A stretch of 64,000 bases of DNA. It comes from Streptomyces spirodelae (lineage in GTDB: Bacteria > Actinomycetota > Actinomycetes > Streptomycetales > Streptomycetaceae). Position 1 is the stretch's first letter; the number at the start of each line of letters is the position of its first letter. Positions 50,464-58,569 of the stretch are shown piece by piece. The translations under genes and the position numbers were made by a program. The notes under the pieces are model-generated. The model had not been told where the DNA came from, ran no database searches, and saw only the letters and a list, made by a program, of their open reading frames with translations. The DNA lies in assembly GCF_017676385.1 (NCBI RefSeq), contig NZ_JAFFZN010000003.1:186001-250000 (forward strand), written 5' to 3'.

Positions 50464-51789
50464 CTACGCGTCGGGGGTCTGGCTGTCGTTGTCCTTGCGC
50501 GCTGTGGACTTCGCGGGTTCCTCGGCCGGGTCCTTCCGGGCGCCCGCGCCGAACGGCCAGTGGGGGCCGCGTTTGTCGTCGGGGATGCCTACGAGCTCCT
50601 CGACATCGAAGAGGCGGGCGATGGGCACGTCCGAGCTGCTGTGGGCGATGATCGAGAAGGCGATGGTGACGGCGATGAGGGTGAACGCCTCCTCGCCGCG
50701 CGGGATTCCGGCCTGGAGCACCAGCAGTCCGTAGACCACGGAGGCGAAGCCCTTGGGGCCGAACCAGGCGGCCGTGAGCTTCTCCCGCCGGTCGAAGGAG
50801 GTGCCGATGAGCGACAGCAGGAGCGAGGCCGGGCGGATCAGGATGATCGCCAGTACGGCCACCACGTACCCGCCGAAGGACAGATCGCTGAACAGCTCGC
50901 CGGTCAGCAGCGCTCCGAAGACCAGCAGGGCGACGAACTTGGCCAGTTCGGCCAGCGAGTCGCCCAACGGCTCGAACGCGTGCTTGGCCTCGGGCGAGAC
51001 CGCCGCCAGGACGGCACCCGCGCTGAACGCGGCCAGGTAGGCATTGGCGTGGGTCAGCGAGCAGACCGCGTACAGGATGACGCCGATGGCCAGCGGTCCC
51101 AGCGGCTGGAGCTTGGGCTCGGCGCCCAGCAGCCGGAAGCGTGTCAGGCCGTTGACGAGCAGCGGTGCCGCGATGCCGAAGACCACGCCGAGCACCAGCT
51201 CCAGGGCGATGCTGCCCAGCGAGGCGTGCTCGCTGTGCCCGCTCGGGGCCGCAGCCGCGATGAAGATGAGCACGAAGGGCAGCGCCAGCCCGTCGTTGAC
51301 GCCGCTCTCCACGTTGAGCAGCTGGCGCAGCCGTGCGGGCACCTGCTGGCGGCCGACGATGGCGGAGGCGAACACCGGGTCGGTGGGCGAGAGCACCGCG
51401 CCGACCAGGAAGGAGGTCGTCCAGTCGAAGCCGACGAGATAGTGGGTGAGCAGCGCGATACCGAGGAAGGCCAGCGGCATGCCGAGGCCGAGCGCACGCG
51501 CCGGGCTCTTCCACCGCTCGCGCAGCTCGGCGAAGCGGACGTGCATGCCGTCCGTGAACAGCACCGCGAACAGGGCCAGATCGGCCGTCACCCGGACGAT
51601 CTCGCTGCCGGGCGCGACGTGGATGAGTCCGAGCCCCCCGTCTCCGACCAGCGCGCCGCCCGCGAGGAACAGCAGCGAGGTGGACAGCACCGACCGGGCC
51701 GCCAGTCCGGACAGCAGCACGGCGACCAGCAGGGCTATGCCGAAGACGATGACCAAGACCACGAGAACAACCCCCGCCCGACCGTGCAT
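50464..51789 (-). CDS. CPA1-type Na+/H+ antiporter
   Basis: A 441-residue membrane protein with about 12-13 helices (first: GVVLVVLVIVFGIALLVAVL). Ion-binding motifs of the cation:proton antiporter family are present: VLSPTDPVFASAIVG and NVESGVNDGLALPFVL, and the late FGPKGFASVVYG. The cytoplasmic tail is short and charged. It exchanges Na+, K+ or Li+ for H+ and supports pH and salt homeostasis. Start at ATG 51789, immediately after the tRNA-His terminator. Confidence 0.9.
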   Translation of the reverse strand: MHGRAGVVLVVLVIVFGIALLVAVLLSGLAARSVLSTSLLFLAGGALVGDGGLGLIHVAPGSEIVRVTADLALFAVLFTDGMHVRFAELRERWKSPARALGLGMPLAFLGIALLTHYLVGFDWTTSFLVGAVLSPTDPVFASAIVGRQQVPARLRQLLNVESGVNDGLALPFVLIFIAAAAPSGHSEHASLGSIALELVLGVVFGIAAPLLVNGLTRFRLLGAEPKLQPLGPLAIGVILYAVCSLTHANAYLAAFSAGAVLAAVSPEAKHAFEPLGDSLAELAKFVALLVFGALLTGELFSDLSFGGYVVAVLAIILIRPASLLLSLIGTSFDRREKLTAAWFGPKGFASVVYGLLVLQAGIPRGEEAFTLIAVTIAFSIIAHSSSDVPIARLFDVEELVGIPDDKRGPHWPFGAGARKDPAEEPAKSTARKDNDSQTPDA

Positions 51790-51797
51790 ACGTCACA

Positions 51798-51837
51798 GAG
51801 GCCCTGTGGCCCGCGTTTCCGCCGGCCACAGGGCCTC
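51798..51837 (-). terminator. Terminator of tRNA-His
   Basis: gaggccctgtggcc (51798-51811) pairs perfectly with ggccacagggcctc (51824-51837). It begins 8 bases downstream of the tRNA 3' end on the minus strand. Confidence 0.85.
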
Positions 51838-51845
51838 CGAGTGAG

Positions 51846-51918
51846 GGTGATCGACGGGACTTGAACCCGCGACATCCTGGACCACAACCAGGTGCTCTAC
51901 CAACTGAGCTACGACCAC
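51846..51918 (-). tRNA. tRNA-His (anticodon GUG)
   Basis: On the minus strand: acceptor GTGGTCG with CGATCAC, D-stem GCTC/GAGC, anticodon loop TTGTGGT (GTG), T-loop TTCAAGT. The base preceding position 1 can provide the extra G or be added post-transcriptionally. The discriminator is C, as usual for tRNA-His. Confidence 0.95.
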
Positions 51919-52105
51919 CATGTCCGGCGGGGAAGAGAAGATCTCCCTGACCGGCCGCTACGAGTGTACAGGGTCGGGCGCGGTGCTCGCGCCCCGGTTT
52001 CCGGTGCGGCCCCTCACCCGACCCGGCCCAGGCGCTGCTCGGCCGGCCGGAGGCTCAGCAGCCGGCCGGAAGCCCGGTCGGCCGAAGGCTCGGTCGGCCA
52101 AGAGC

Positions 52106-52711
52106 TCAGTCGGCCGGAGGCAACACATGCCGGGCGGCGATCTTCTTGGCCGTCTCCGAGTCGGGGCCCGGCTGGGGCACGAACACCGCCTCGCGGTAGT
52201 AGCGCAGCTCGGCGATGGACTCGCGGATGTCGGCCAGCGCCCGGTGGTTGCCCATCTTCTCCGGGCTGTTGTAGTAGGCGCGCGGATACCAGCGCCGGGC
52301 CAGCTCCTTGACCGAGGAGACGTCCACGATGCGGTAGTGCAGGTGGCCGTCGAGCGCGGGCATGTCCCGGGCGAGGAAGCCGCGGTCGGTGCTGATGGAG
52401 TTGCCGCACAGCGGAGCCTTGCCCGCCTCCGGGACCCACTCGCGGACGTACGCCAGGACGCGGGCCTCGGCGTCGGCCAGCGTGGTGCCCGCGTCCAGTT
52501 CCGCCAGCAGGCCGGAGGCGGTGTGCATCTCGCGCACCACCTCCGGCATCGCTTCCAGGGCGTGTGCGGGCGGGCGGATCACGATGTCCACGCCGTCGCC
52601 GAGTACGTTCAGCTCCGAGTCGGTCACCAGCGCGGCCACCTCGATGAGCGCGTCATCGGACAGCGAGAGGCCGGTCATCTCGCAGTCGATCCACACCATG
52701 CGATCGTTCAT
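52106..52711 (-). CDS. orn: Oligoribonuclease
   Basis: A 201-residue DEDDh 3'-5' exoribonuclease from ATG 52711 (GTG 52720 possible). Catalytic residues: Asp9 and Glu11 ([10 protein letters not shown]), Asp in [12 protein letters not shown], and His plus Asp in [13 protein letters not shown]. Orn degrades 2-5-nucleotide RNAs and, in bacteria with c-di-GMP, clears the pGpG product of EAL enzymes. Its place next to adpA is the conserved Streptomyces arrangement. It lies 27 bases downstream of the adpA stop on the same strand and could be read from adpA transcripts. Confidence 0.95.
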   Translation of the reverse strand: MNDRMVWIDCEMTGLSLSDDALIEVAALVTDSELNVLGDGVDIVIRPPAHALEAMPEVVREMHTASGLLAELDAGTTLADAEARVLAYVREWVPEAGKAPLCGNSISTDRGFLARDMPALDGHLHYRIVDVSSVKELARRWYPRAYYNSPEKMGNHRALADIRESIAELRYYREAVFVPQPGPDSETAKKIAARHVLPPAD

Positions 52712-52738
52712 GCGCCTCACACTACGTGACGGACCCGC

Positions 52739-54232
52739 TCAGCCCGCTCCCCGGCCTCGCTGCCCCGGCACTCGCGGGGCGAACGTGTCCGACTCCGGTT
52801 TGCCCTGTTCAGGGCGTTCGGAGCGGTTCTGCTGCGCGTTCCTGTGCTCCCTCGGCTCGTGACGGGTCTCGTGCCTGGTGCCGTACGCCGACGGGCCGTT
52901 CGCCGCCCCCGGCTCGTGGCCGGCTCCCGGGTGCCCGGCAGGCCCCGGATGGCCGCCCGGCGCGTGCCCGGGGTGCCCGGACGGGCCGGATTGGCCGGAA
53001 TGGCCGGGGTGACCTGGGTGGCCCGGGTGCCCCGAGTGGCCCTGCTGGGGCTGATGGGACTGGTGCGGCAGCCGCAGCGAGTTCTCCGCACCCGCGCCCG
53101 GACCCCCGCCCGGACCCGGGCCCTGCGCGTGGCCGCCGGAGCCCGGCGCTCCGCCCCCGGCTCCGCCCACTGCACCCGCACCCTCGTGCCCCTGTTCCCC
53201 GTCCGGCCGGCGCGCGCGGTACGCGGCCCGGTAGGCGGCCGGGGAGGCGCCGAGCTGGCGGCGGAAGTGGCCGCGCAGCGCGACGGGGGAGCGGAAGCCG
53301 CAGCGGCCAGCCACCTCGTCCACGGAGTAGTCCGACGTCTCCAGCAGACGCTGTGCCTGGAGCACGCGCTGGGTGATCAGCCACTGCAGTGGAGCGCTCC
53401 CAGTAAGAGACCGGAAGCGCCGGTCGAAGGTGCGGCGGCTCATGTACGCGCGCGCGGCGAGCGTCTCCACGTCGAACTGCTCGTGGAGGTGTTCCAGCGC
53501 CCAGGCGACGACCTCGGCGAGCGGGTCGGCGCCGATCTCCTCTGGTAAGGAGCGGTCCAGGTGACGGGGGTGACCGCCGGTCTCCTGGCCGTTCCCGCGG
53601 CGGGGCGGTACGACCAGGCGGCGCGCGAGCGCCCCGGCCGCCTCGGCCCCGTGGTCGGTGCGTACGACGTGCAGGCACAGGTCTATGCCCGCTGCCGTGC
53701 CCGCCGAGGTGAGAATGTCCCCGTCGTCCACGAACAGCTCGCGCGGATCGACGTGTACGGCCGGATACCGCTTGGCCAGCGTCGGGGCGTACATCCAGTG
53801 CGTGGTGGCCGGGCGGCCGTCGAGCAGCCCGGCGGCCGCGAGGACGAAGGCGCCGGTGCACAGCCCGATGACACGGGCTCCCTCCTCGTGCGCGCGGCGC
53901 AGCGCGTCCAGTGCGGCCGGTGGTGGTGGCTGGGTGATGGAGCGCCAGGCGGGCACGACGACGGTGCCCGCGCGGGAGATCGCCTCCAGCCCGAACGGCG
54001 CGCTCAACTGCAGCCCGCCTGTGGTGCGCAGTGGCCCGTCCTCGCCCGCGCAGACCAGCAGCCTGTAGCGCGGAACTCCGGCGTCTTGGCGGTCGATTCC
54101 GAAGACGGAGAGCGGGATGGAACTCTCGAAGATGGGACCACCGCTGAAGAGCAACACCGCCACGATCTCGCGCCGGCGGCGCGCGGCCAGCTTGCGGGTC
54201 TCGACTGGGCCGTTCGTGGAGTCCTGGCTCAT
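52739..54232 (-). CDS. adpA: AdpA, central developmental AraC/XylS-type regulator
   Basis: A 497-residue protein from ATG 54232; the open frame extends upstream without support. The N-terminal DJ-1/PfpI-like domain (about 22-200: IVAVLLFSGGPIFESSIPLS; VIGLCTGAFVLAAAGLLDGR) dimerises. The double helix-turn-helix AraC domain follows (about 240-335: AYMSRRTFDRRFRSLTGSAP; VDEVAGRCGFRSPVALRGHF). Codon 229 (53546-53548), in the linker RSLPEE, is TTA, the known bldA-dependent position in Streptomyces adpA. The last 140 residues are Gly/His/Pro-rich (GHPGHPGHPGHSG). AdpA controls aerial growth and antibiotics. orn is next door, as in other Streptomyces. Confidence 0.96.
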   Translation of the reverse strand: MSQDSTNGPVETRKLAARRRREIVAVLLFSGGPIFESSIPLSVFGIDRQDAGVPRYRLLVCAGEDGPLRTTGGLQLSAPFGLEAISRAGTVVVPAWRSITQPPPPAALDALRRAHEEGARVIGLCTGAFVLAAAGLLDGRPATTHWMYAPTLAKRYPAVHVDPRELFVDDGDILTSAGTAAGIDLCLHVVRTDHGAEAAGALARRLVVPPRRGNGQETGGHPRHLDRSLPEEIGADPLAEVVAWALEHLHEQFDVETLAARAYMSRRTFDRRFRSLTGSAPLQWLITQRVLQAQRLLETSDYSVDEVAGRCGFRSPVALRGHFRRQLGASPAAYRAAYRARRPDGEQGHEGAGAVGGAGGGAPGSGGHAQGPGPGGGPGAGAENSLRLPHQSHQPQQGHSGHPGHPGHPGHSGQSGPSGHPGHAPGGHPGPAGHPGAGHEPGAANGPSAYGTRHETRHEPREHRNAQQNRSERPEQGKPESDTFAPRVPGQRGRGAG

Positions 54233-55223
54233 TGGAACTAAGCCCCCCTCAATCGTTGTGTTCCTCTCGGTCCATGCAGATCTCCCCCGCTCTCCCCCGC
54301 AGCGAAAGCCAAGATCGAATCTACTGCGTCGGATGAGGTGGGCGGTGCAAGTTCGGCATCCGGCGCTATGTCGACATGGCAACTTGGCGTGAAGCATTCG
54401 ATCACGAAGCGTTTCACTCAACGGCGCTACAGGGAAGTACGCATGCCCTCTCTGCCCCATCAACGTAGGGTGCACACCCGCGCGCCGCTCCTTTCGCCCC
54501 TGGTGGCAGGGGGGTTGGCGCAAGGCGGGGCAAGGGTTGTGGCGGGGTGGCAAGTTGGCTGAAATTCGCGGGGGGTCAGACGTGCGATCCAGTCATCGGC
54601 CCGGCTCGCGTTTGGGGCTCCAGAGGTCCGTGGGGCGTATGGGGCACCTGAGGTACGCCCGGCGTACGCGGCCGGAAACAGTGCGTGATTTTTTGTGACT
54701 CTGTGCGCGCTGGTGTGTGCCGGTGTGCGCCCCGGGGGACCTTCTCGCGCCATCGCAACGATCGGGACCGGACGACTCCGGCGCGCCCCCCTGTCACCGC
54801 CCAAGTCATCGGCCGCCGCGCCGAACCGTTCCCACCGTGGGTGACCGGAGTGGTACGAACGGTGTGCGAGGGGCGTACGGGGCGTGCCCAGGCCGCCGAC
54901 GCGGCCTGTTCAGCGGTTCTTCCGGGCCAGGGCCGCCTTACGTGCCTGTCAAGGAGGCGCGTAAGGGGCGTAACGCGGCATTGCGCTGTGGCCCGCGCTC
55001 AGGCATGCTCCGGGGTCAACCGCCTCGGGCGGCCCGCCACGCATTACCTGGGCAAGAGGGGAGTGCGGCCGTACCCTGTGGGTAAGGGACTTGGGAAGAC
55101 GATTCCCGGTCTTCATCGACCAGGCCGTGCAGGCATCCAGCAGTTTTCGACCGAGCCGATCACAGAGAGCGCAAGCCGTCCGACATCCCTCTGCACAGAG
55201 GACTCACTTCGCCGAGACAACTC
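54233..55223. promoter_or_regulatory. Long non-coding region between adpA and the universal stress gene
   Basis: About 990 bp without a supported gene. It falls below the window's usual GC in 54241-54460 (for example acatggcaacttggcgtgaagc and ggtggcaagttggctgaaa). Such TGGC-containing runs approximate the AdpA consensus TGGCSNGWWY but do not match it exactly. Streptomyces adpA has a long leader and an autoregulated promoter, which this region should contain. The part nearer 55100-55200 is the promoter of the stress protein gene. Confidence 0.55.
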
Positions 55224-55745
55224 ATGGCAGGACACGAGATCCCTGACCCAGCAGACCGCAGGCAGGTCGCCGACTCGACGGCGATCCCCGAAGCGGCGGA
55301 CGAGACGCGCCACTCCTGCGATCCGGCCTTCCAGCACGGCGTCGTCGTCGGCTTCGACGGCTCCGTCTCCAGCGAGCGCGCCCTGGCCTACGCCATCGGC
55401 ATGGCCCACCGCTCCGGCTCCGGCCTGATCATCGTCCATGTCGCCAACCGGTTGCCGACCACCGTGTGGGCGGGATGCGAGCCGCCCGTCTTCGTCGACG
55501 TCCCCGACCACCGCACCGAGGTGCTCGGGCTCGAACTGGCCTGCGCCGACCACCTCGCCGAAGTGCCCTGGATTCTGGTGGAGCGGGGCGGGGACATCTG
55601 TCACGAGCTGGAAGAGGTCGGCAGCGAGTACGCGGCCGACGCCATCGTGGTCGGCTCCACGCACGGACTGGTGGGCCGGATCTTCGGCTCGGTGGCCGGC
55701 CGGCTGGCCCGGCGCGCCCAGCGTCCGGTGATCGTCGTTCCGTAA
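55224..55745 (+). CDS. Universal stress protein (ATP-binding type)
   Basis: A 173-residue USP from ATG 55224. The first 38 residues are an extra polar arm. The fold starts at GVVVGFDGSVSSERALAYAI and carries the ATP-binding loop GSTHGLVGRIFGSVAGRLAR with PVIVVP, so it belongs to the nucleotide-binding group. These proteins bind ATP and support survival under stress or hypoxia. Monocistronic with its own terminator, next to adpA. Confidence 0.9.
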   Translation: MAGHEIPDPADRRQVADSTAIPEAADETRHSCDPAFQHGVVVGFDGSVSSERALAYAIGMAHRSGSGLIIVHVANRLPTTVWAGCEPPVFVDVPDHRTEVLGLELACADHLAEVPWILVERGGDICHELEEVGSEYAADAIVVGSTHGLVGRIFGSVAGRLARRAQRPVIVVP

Positions 55746-55769
55746 GGCAGCCGCCTGAGCCCGCAGGTG

Positions 55770-55788
55770 CCCCGTCCGGCGGACGGGG
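55770..55788 (+). terminator. Terminator of the stress protein gene
   Basis: ccccgtcc (55770-55777) pairs with ggacgggg (55781-55788) around a 3-base loop, 25 bases after the stop. Confidence 0.7.
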
Positions 55789-56004
55789 CGGGTCCGGCCG
55801 GGCAAGGCCCTTGCAGCTGCCGGGAGTTCAGCTTCCGCACATCGACAAATCTACCCACCCGTAAGAGGTGGGTTGTGCGCTTGTGAGGGGCATACAGACA
55901 ACACAACGGGTGGACAGAGCCCGAGGGCGCGCTGCCGAACGGGAGGTGACGGTCCCACGCGGCAGCCCACCCGCCGGCGTAATGGGCGACGCCGGCACAG
56001 GGGA

Positions 56005-56046
56005 GGCGGAATCCCGCGCGGTTGGTGGCCCGCGTGGGATTCCGCC
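56005..56046 (-). terminator. Terminator of glmS
   Basis: ggcggaatccc (56005-56015) pairs with gggattccgcc (56036-56046), and the loop contains a further gcgcgg/ccgcg pairing. It begins 42 bases after the glmS stop. Confidence 0.8.
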
Positions 56047-56087
56047 CTTCCGCCTTTCCGCGCGCCTTGCGGCGCTGTGGCTCCCTG

Positions 56088-57914
56088 TTACTCCACGGTG
56101 ACCGACTTGGCCAGGTTGCGGGGCTTGTCGATGTCCCGGCCCAGGGCGAGTGCCGTGTGGTAGGCCAGCAGCTGGAGCGGGATGCCCATCAGGATCGGGT
56201 CCAGCTCGTCCTCGTTCTTCGGGACGACGATGGTGTGGTCGGCCTTCTCCTGCTCCTGATGTGCGACGGCCAGGATGCGGCCGCTGCGGGCCTTGATCTC
56301 CTCCATCGCGGCCCGGTTCTTCTCCAGCAGATCGTCCTCCGGCACGATCGCCACCGTCGGCATCGCGGGCTCGATCAGCGCCAGCGGCCCGTGCTTGAGC
56401 TCGGAGGCCGGGTACGCCTCCGCGTGGATGTAGGAGACCTCCTTCAGCTTCAGCGAGGCTTCCAGTGCCACCGGGTAGCCGCGTACCCTCCCGATGAAGA
56501 GCATCGAGTGCGCGTCCGCGTAACTCTTGGCCAGCTTCTCGATCTCCGGCTCCTGCTTGAGGATCTCGGCGATCTGGCCCGGCAGCCGGCGCAGCCCGTC
56601 GATGATCCGCTTGCCGTCCTTGACCGACAGATCGCGGATGCGGCCCAGGTGCAGCGCGAGCAGGCCGAAGGCGACCACCGTGTTGGTGAAGCACTTGGTG
56701 GAGACGACGCACACCTCGGGCCCGGCGTGCACATAGACCCCGCCGTCCGCCTCGCGGGCGATGGCCGAGCCGACGACGTTGATGACGCCCAGCACCCTGG
56801 CGCCCTTGCGCTTGAGCTCCTGGACGGCGGCGAGCGCGTCGTACGTCTCACCGGACTGCGAGACGGCGATGTAGAGCGTGTCCGGGTCGACGACCGCGTT
56901 GCGGTACCGGAACTCGCTGGCGGGTTCCGCGTCGGCGGGGATGCGGGCCAGCTCCTCGATCATCTGGGCGCCGATCAGGCCCGCGTGGTACGAGGTGCCG
57001 CAGCCGAGGATCTTCACCCGGCGCACGGCGCGCGCTTCGCGCGGGTCGAGGTTGAGGCCGCCGAGGTGGACGGTGGCGAACCGGTCGTCGATGCGCCCGG
57101 CCAGCACCCGGTCCACCGCGTCCGCCTGCTCGGCGATCTCCTTGTGCATATAGGTGTCGTGGCCGCCCAGGTCGTAGGACTCGGCGGCGTACTCCACCGT
57201 CTCCGGCGAGGAGGAGGTGCGCGATCCCTCGGTGGTGTAGGTGCGGTAGTCGCCGGCCTTGATGGTGGCCATCTCGCCGTCGTCCAGGGTGACGACCTGG
57301 CGGGTGTGCGAGACCAGCGCGGCGACGTCCGAGGCGACGAACATCTCGTTCTCGCCGATGCCCAGCACCACGGGGGAGCCGTTGCGGGCCACCACGATGC
57401 GGTCGGGGAAGTCGGCGTGCAGTACGGCGATGCCGTAGGTGCCCTCGACGTGCCGCAGCGCCTCCTGGACGCGGGCCTCCAGGCGCTCGGCCTGGGCCCC
57501 GGCGATCAGATGGGTCAGCACCTCGGTGTCGGTGTCGGAGACGAAGGTGATGCCGTCAGCGGTCAGCTTGGCGCGCAGCTCGGCGGCGTTGTCGATGATG
57601 CCGTTGTGGACGACGGCGACCTTCTCGGCCGCGTCCAGGTGCGGGTGTGCGTTGACGTCGTTGGGCACGCCGTGGGTGGCCCAGCGGGTGTGGGCGATGC
57701 CGGCGGTGCCGGTGAAGCGCTTGGGGATACGCTCCTCCAGGTCGCGGACCCGGCCCTTGGTCTTGGCGGTCTTCAGGCCGCCCGGCTTGCTGCCCGTACC
57801 GGCCTGGATGGCGATGCCCGCCGAGTCGTAGCCGCGGTACTCCAGCCGCTGGAGGCCCTCCAGCAGGAGCGGGGCGGTGTCACGCTTACCGATATACCCG
57901 ACAATTCCGCACAT
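56088..57914 (-). CDS. glmS: Glutamine--fructose-6-phosphate aminotransferase (isomerising)
   Basis: A 608-residue enzyme from ATG 57914. Cys2 in MCGIVGYIGKRD is the glutaminase nucleophile, exposed once Met is removed. The glutaminase domain (1-240) includes RLEYRGYDSAGIA and GIAHTRWATHG. Two SIS domains follow (about 290-430 and 460-600: ILGCGTSYHAGLIGAQMIEE; AVSQSGETYDAL), ending in KSVTVE. It makes glucosamine-6-phosphate for peptidoglycan and other GlcNAc polymers. Streptomyces often has a second glmS; this copy is next to a hexosaminidase gene. No glmS ribozyme was seen upstream. Confidence 0.97.
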   Translation of the reverse strand: MCGIVGYIGKRDTAPLLLEGLQRLEYRGYDSAGIAIQAGTGSKPGGLKTAKTKGRVRDLEERIPKRFTGTAGIAHTRWATHGVPNDVNAHPHLDAAEKVAVVHNGIIDNAAELRAKLTADGITFVSDTDTEVLTHLIAGAQAERLEARVQEALRHVEGTYGIAVLHADFPDRIVVARNGSPVVLGIGENEMFVASDVAALVSHTRQVVTLDDGEMATIKAGDYRTYTTEGSRTSSSPETVEYAAESYDLGGHDTYMHKEIAEQADAVDRVLAGRIDDRFATVHLGGLNLDPREARAVRRVKILGCGTSYHAGLIGAQMIEELARIPADAEPASEFRYRNAVVDPDTLYIAVSQSGETYDALAAVQELKRKGARVLGVINVVGSAIAREADGGVYVHAGPEVCVVSTKCFTNTVVAFGLLALHLGRIRDLSVKDGKRIIDGLRRLPGQIAEILKQEPEIEKLAKSYADAHSMLFIGRVRGYPVALEASLKLKEVSYIHAEAYPASELKHGPLALIEPAMPTVAIVPEDDLLEKNRAAMEEIKARSGRILAVAHQEQEKADHTIVVPKNEDELDPILMGIPLQLLAYHTALALGRDIDKPRNLAKSVTVE

Positions 57915-58053
57915 ACTGCTGATGCCCTGCCTCTCCGTCGTGCTGTGCTGATTTCTGATATCCGGAGTCCGACTTCTCTGGAGTCCGACTTCTGGGTGCT
58001 CGGTGCTCGGTGCCGGGCGCTCGATGCCGGTGCGCTCCGCGGTCTGCGCTCTG

Positions 58054-58332
58054 TCAGCCGTAGACGATGCGGCGGAGCTGTCTGAGGGACAGCTCGGGCG
58101 GCGCCACGGCGCGGTGCGGCAGCTCGGCCTCGATACGCTCGAAGATCTCCGGGTTCGTCAGGCCCTTGGCCTGGAGCTCGCGATGCCGGCGGCGGACGAA
58201 CTCGGTGGCCGTCTCATCGAAGTACGACAGCACGTCCAGCACCACCCGGGCCGCCTCGCCGCGCTGGAGCGGCGTGGTGCGGACCAGGTGGTCGATGAGG
58301 TCCTCATGGACCGGCGTCGTGGTGTCGAGCAC
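58054..58332 (-). CDS. Small conserved hypothetical protein
   Basis: About 92 residues if the GTG at 58332 is used (VLDTTTPVHEDLIDHLVRTT); the frame stays open to 58530 (ATG 58467 possible), but the added N-terminus is unconvincing. The protein is helical and basic (YFDETATEFVRRRHRELQAK) with a conserved-looking end PELSLRQLRRIVYG. I do not recognise a function. It is upstream of glmS on the same strand (about 140 bases) and divergent from the hexosaminidase gene. Confidence 0.6.
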   Translation of the reverse strand: MLDTTTPVHEDLIDHLVRTTPLQRGEAARVVLDVLSYFDETATEFVRRRHRELQAKGLTNPEIFERIEAELPHRAVAPPELSLRQLRRIVYG

Positions 58333-58569
58333 CCGTCGATACTGCGGTCTCAGCGCCTCGATCGCAAGAAATCTGCCCGATAGCGGGCACCGTGTGGCGG
58401 AACCGGCACAGAAATACTCCCGGAATCTCCCGGCCGATGTCTTCCCGACCCCGTTCGAGGCGGTCATTATGGCGAAGTGTCCTGAACACGGCTTTCGTTG
58501 AGAGTGCGCGACCCGGACCTCCATGAACACTCGTTCGAAGGGATCGGAGTGATCCCGGAGGGAGCGCTG

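Larger units (their letters stand above)
55746..56087. other. Intergenic region between convergent stress-protein and glmS genes
   Basis: A 342-bp gap with two terminators (see separate entries) and a small hairpin acccacc/ggtgggt near 55854-55874. I see no gene here; the open frames crossing it lack ribosome sites. Confidence 0.6.

Noticed and set aside
52844..53548. 234-residue frame opposite the adpA tail
   Set aside because: A shadow of the Gly/Pro/His-rich adpA C-terminus.
56022..58085. 687-residue plus-strand frame opposite glmS
   Set aside because: Val/Gly/Asp-rich shadow of glmS in the complementary strand.
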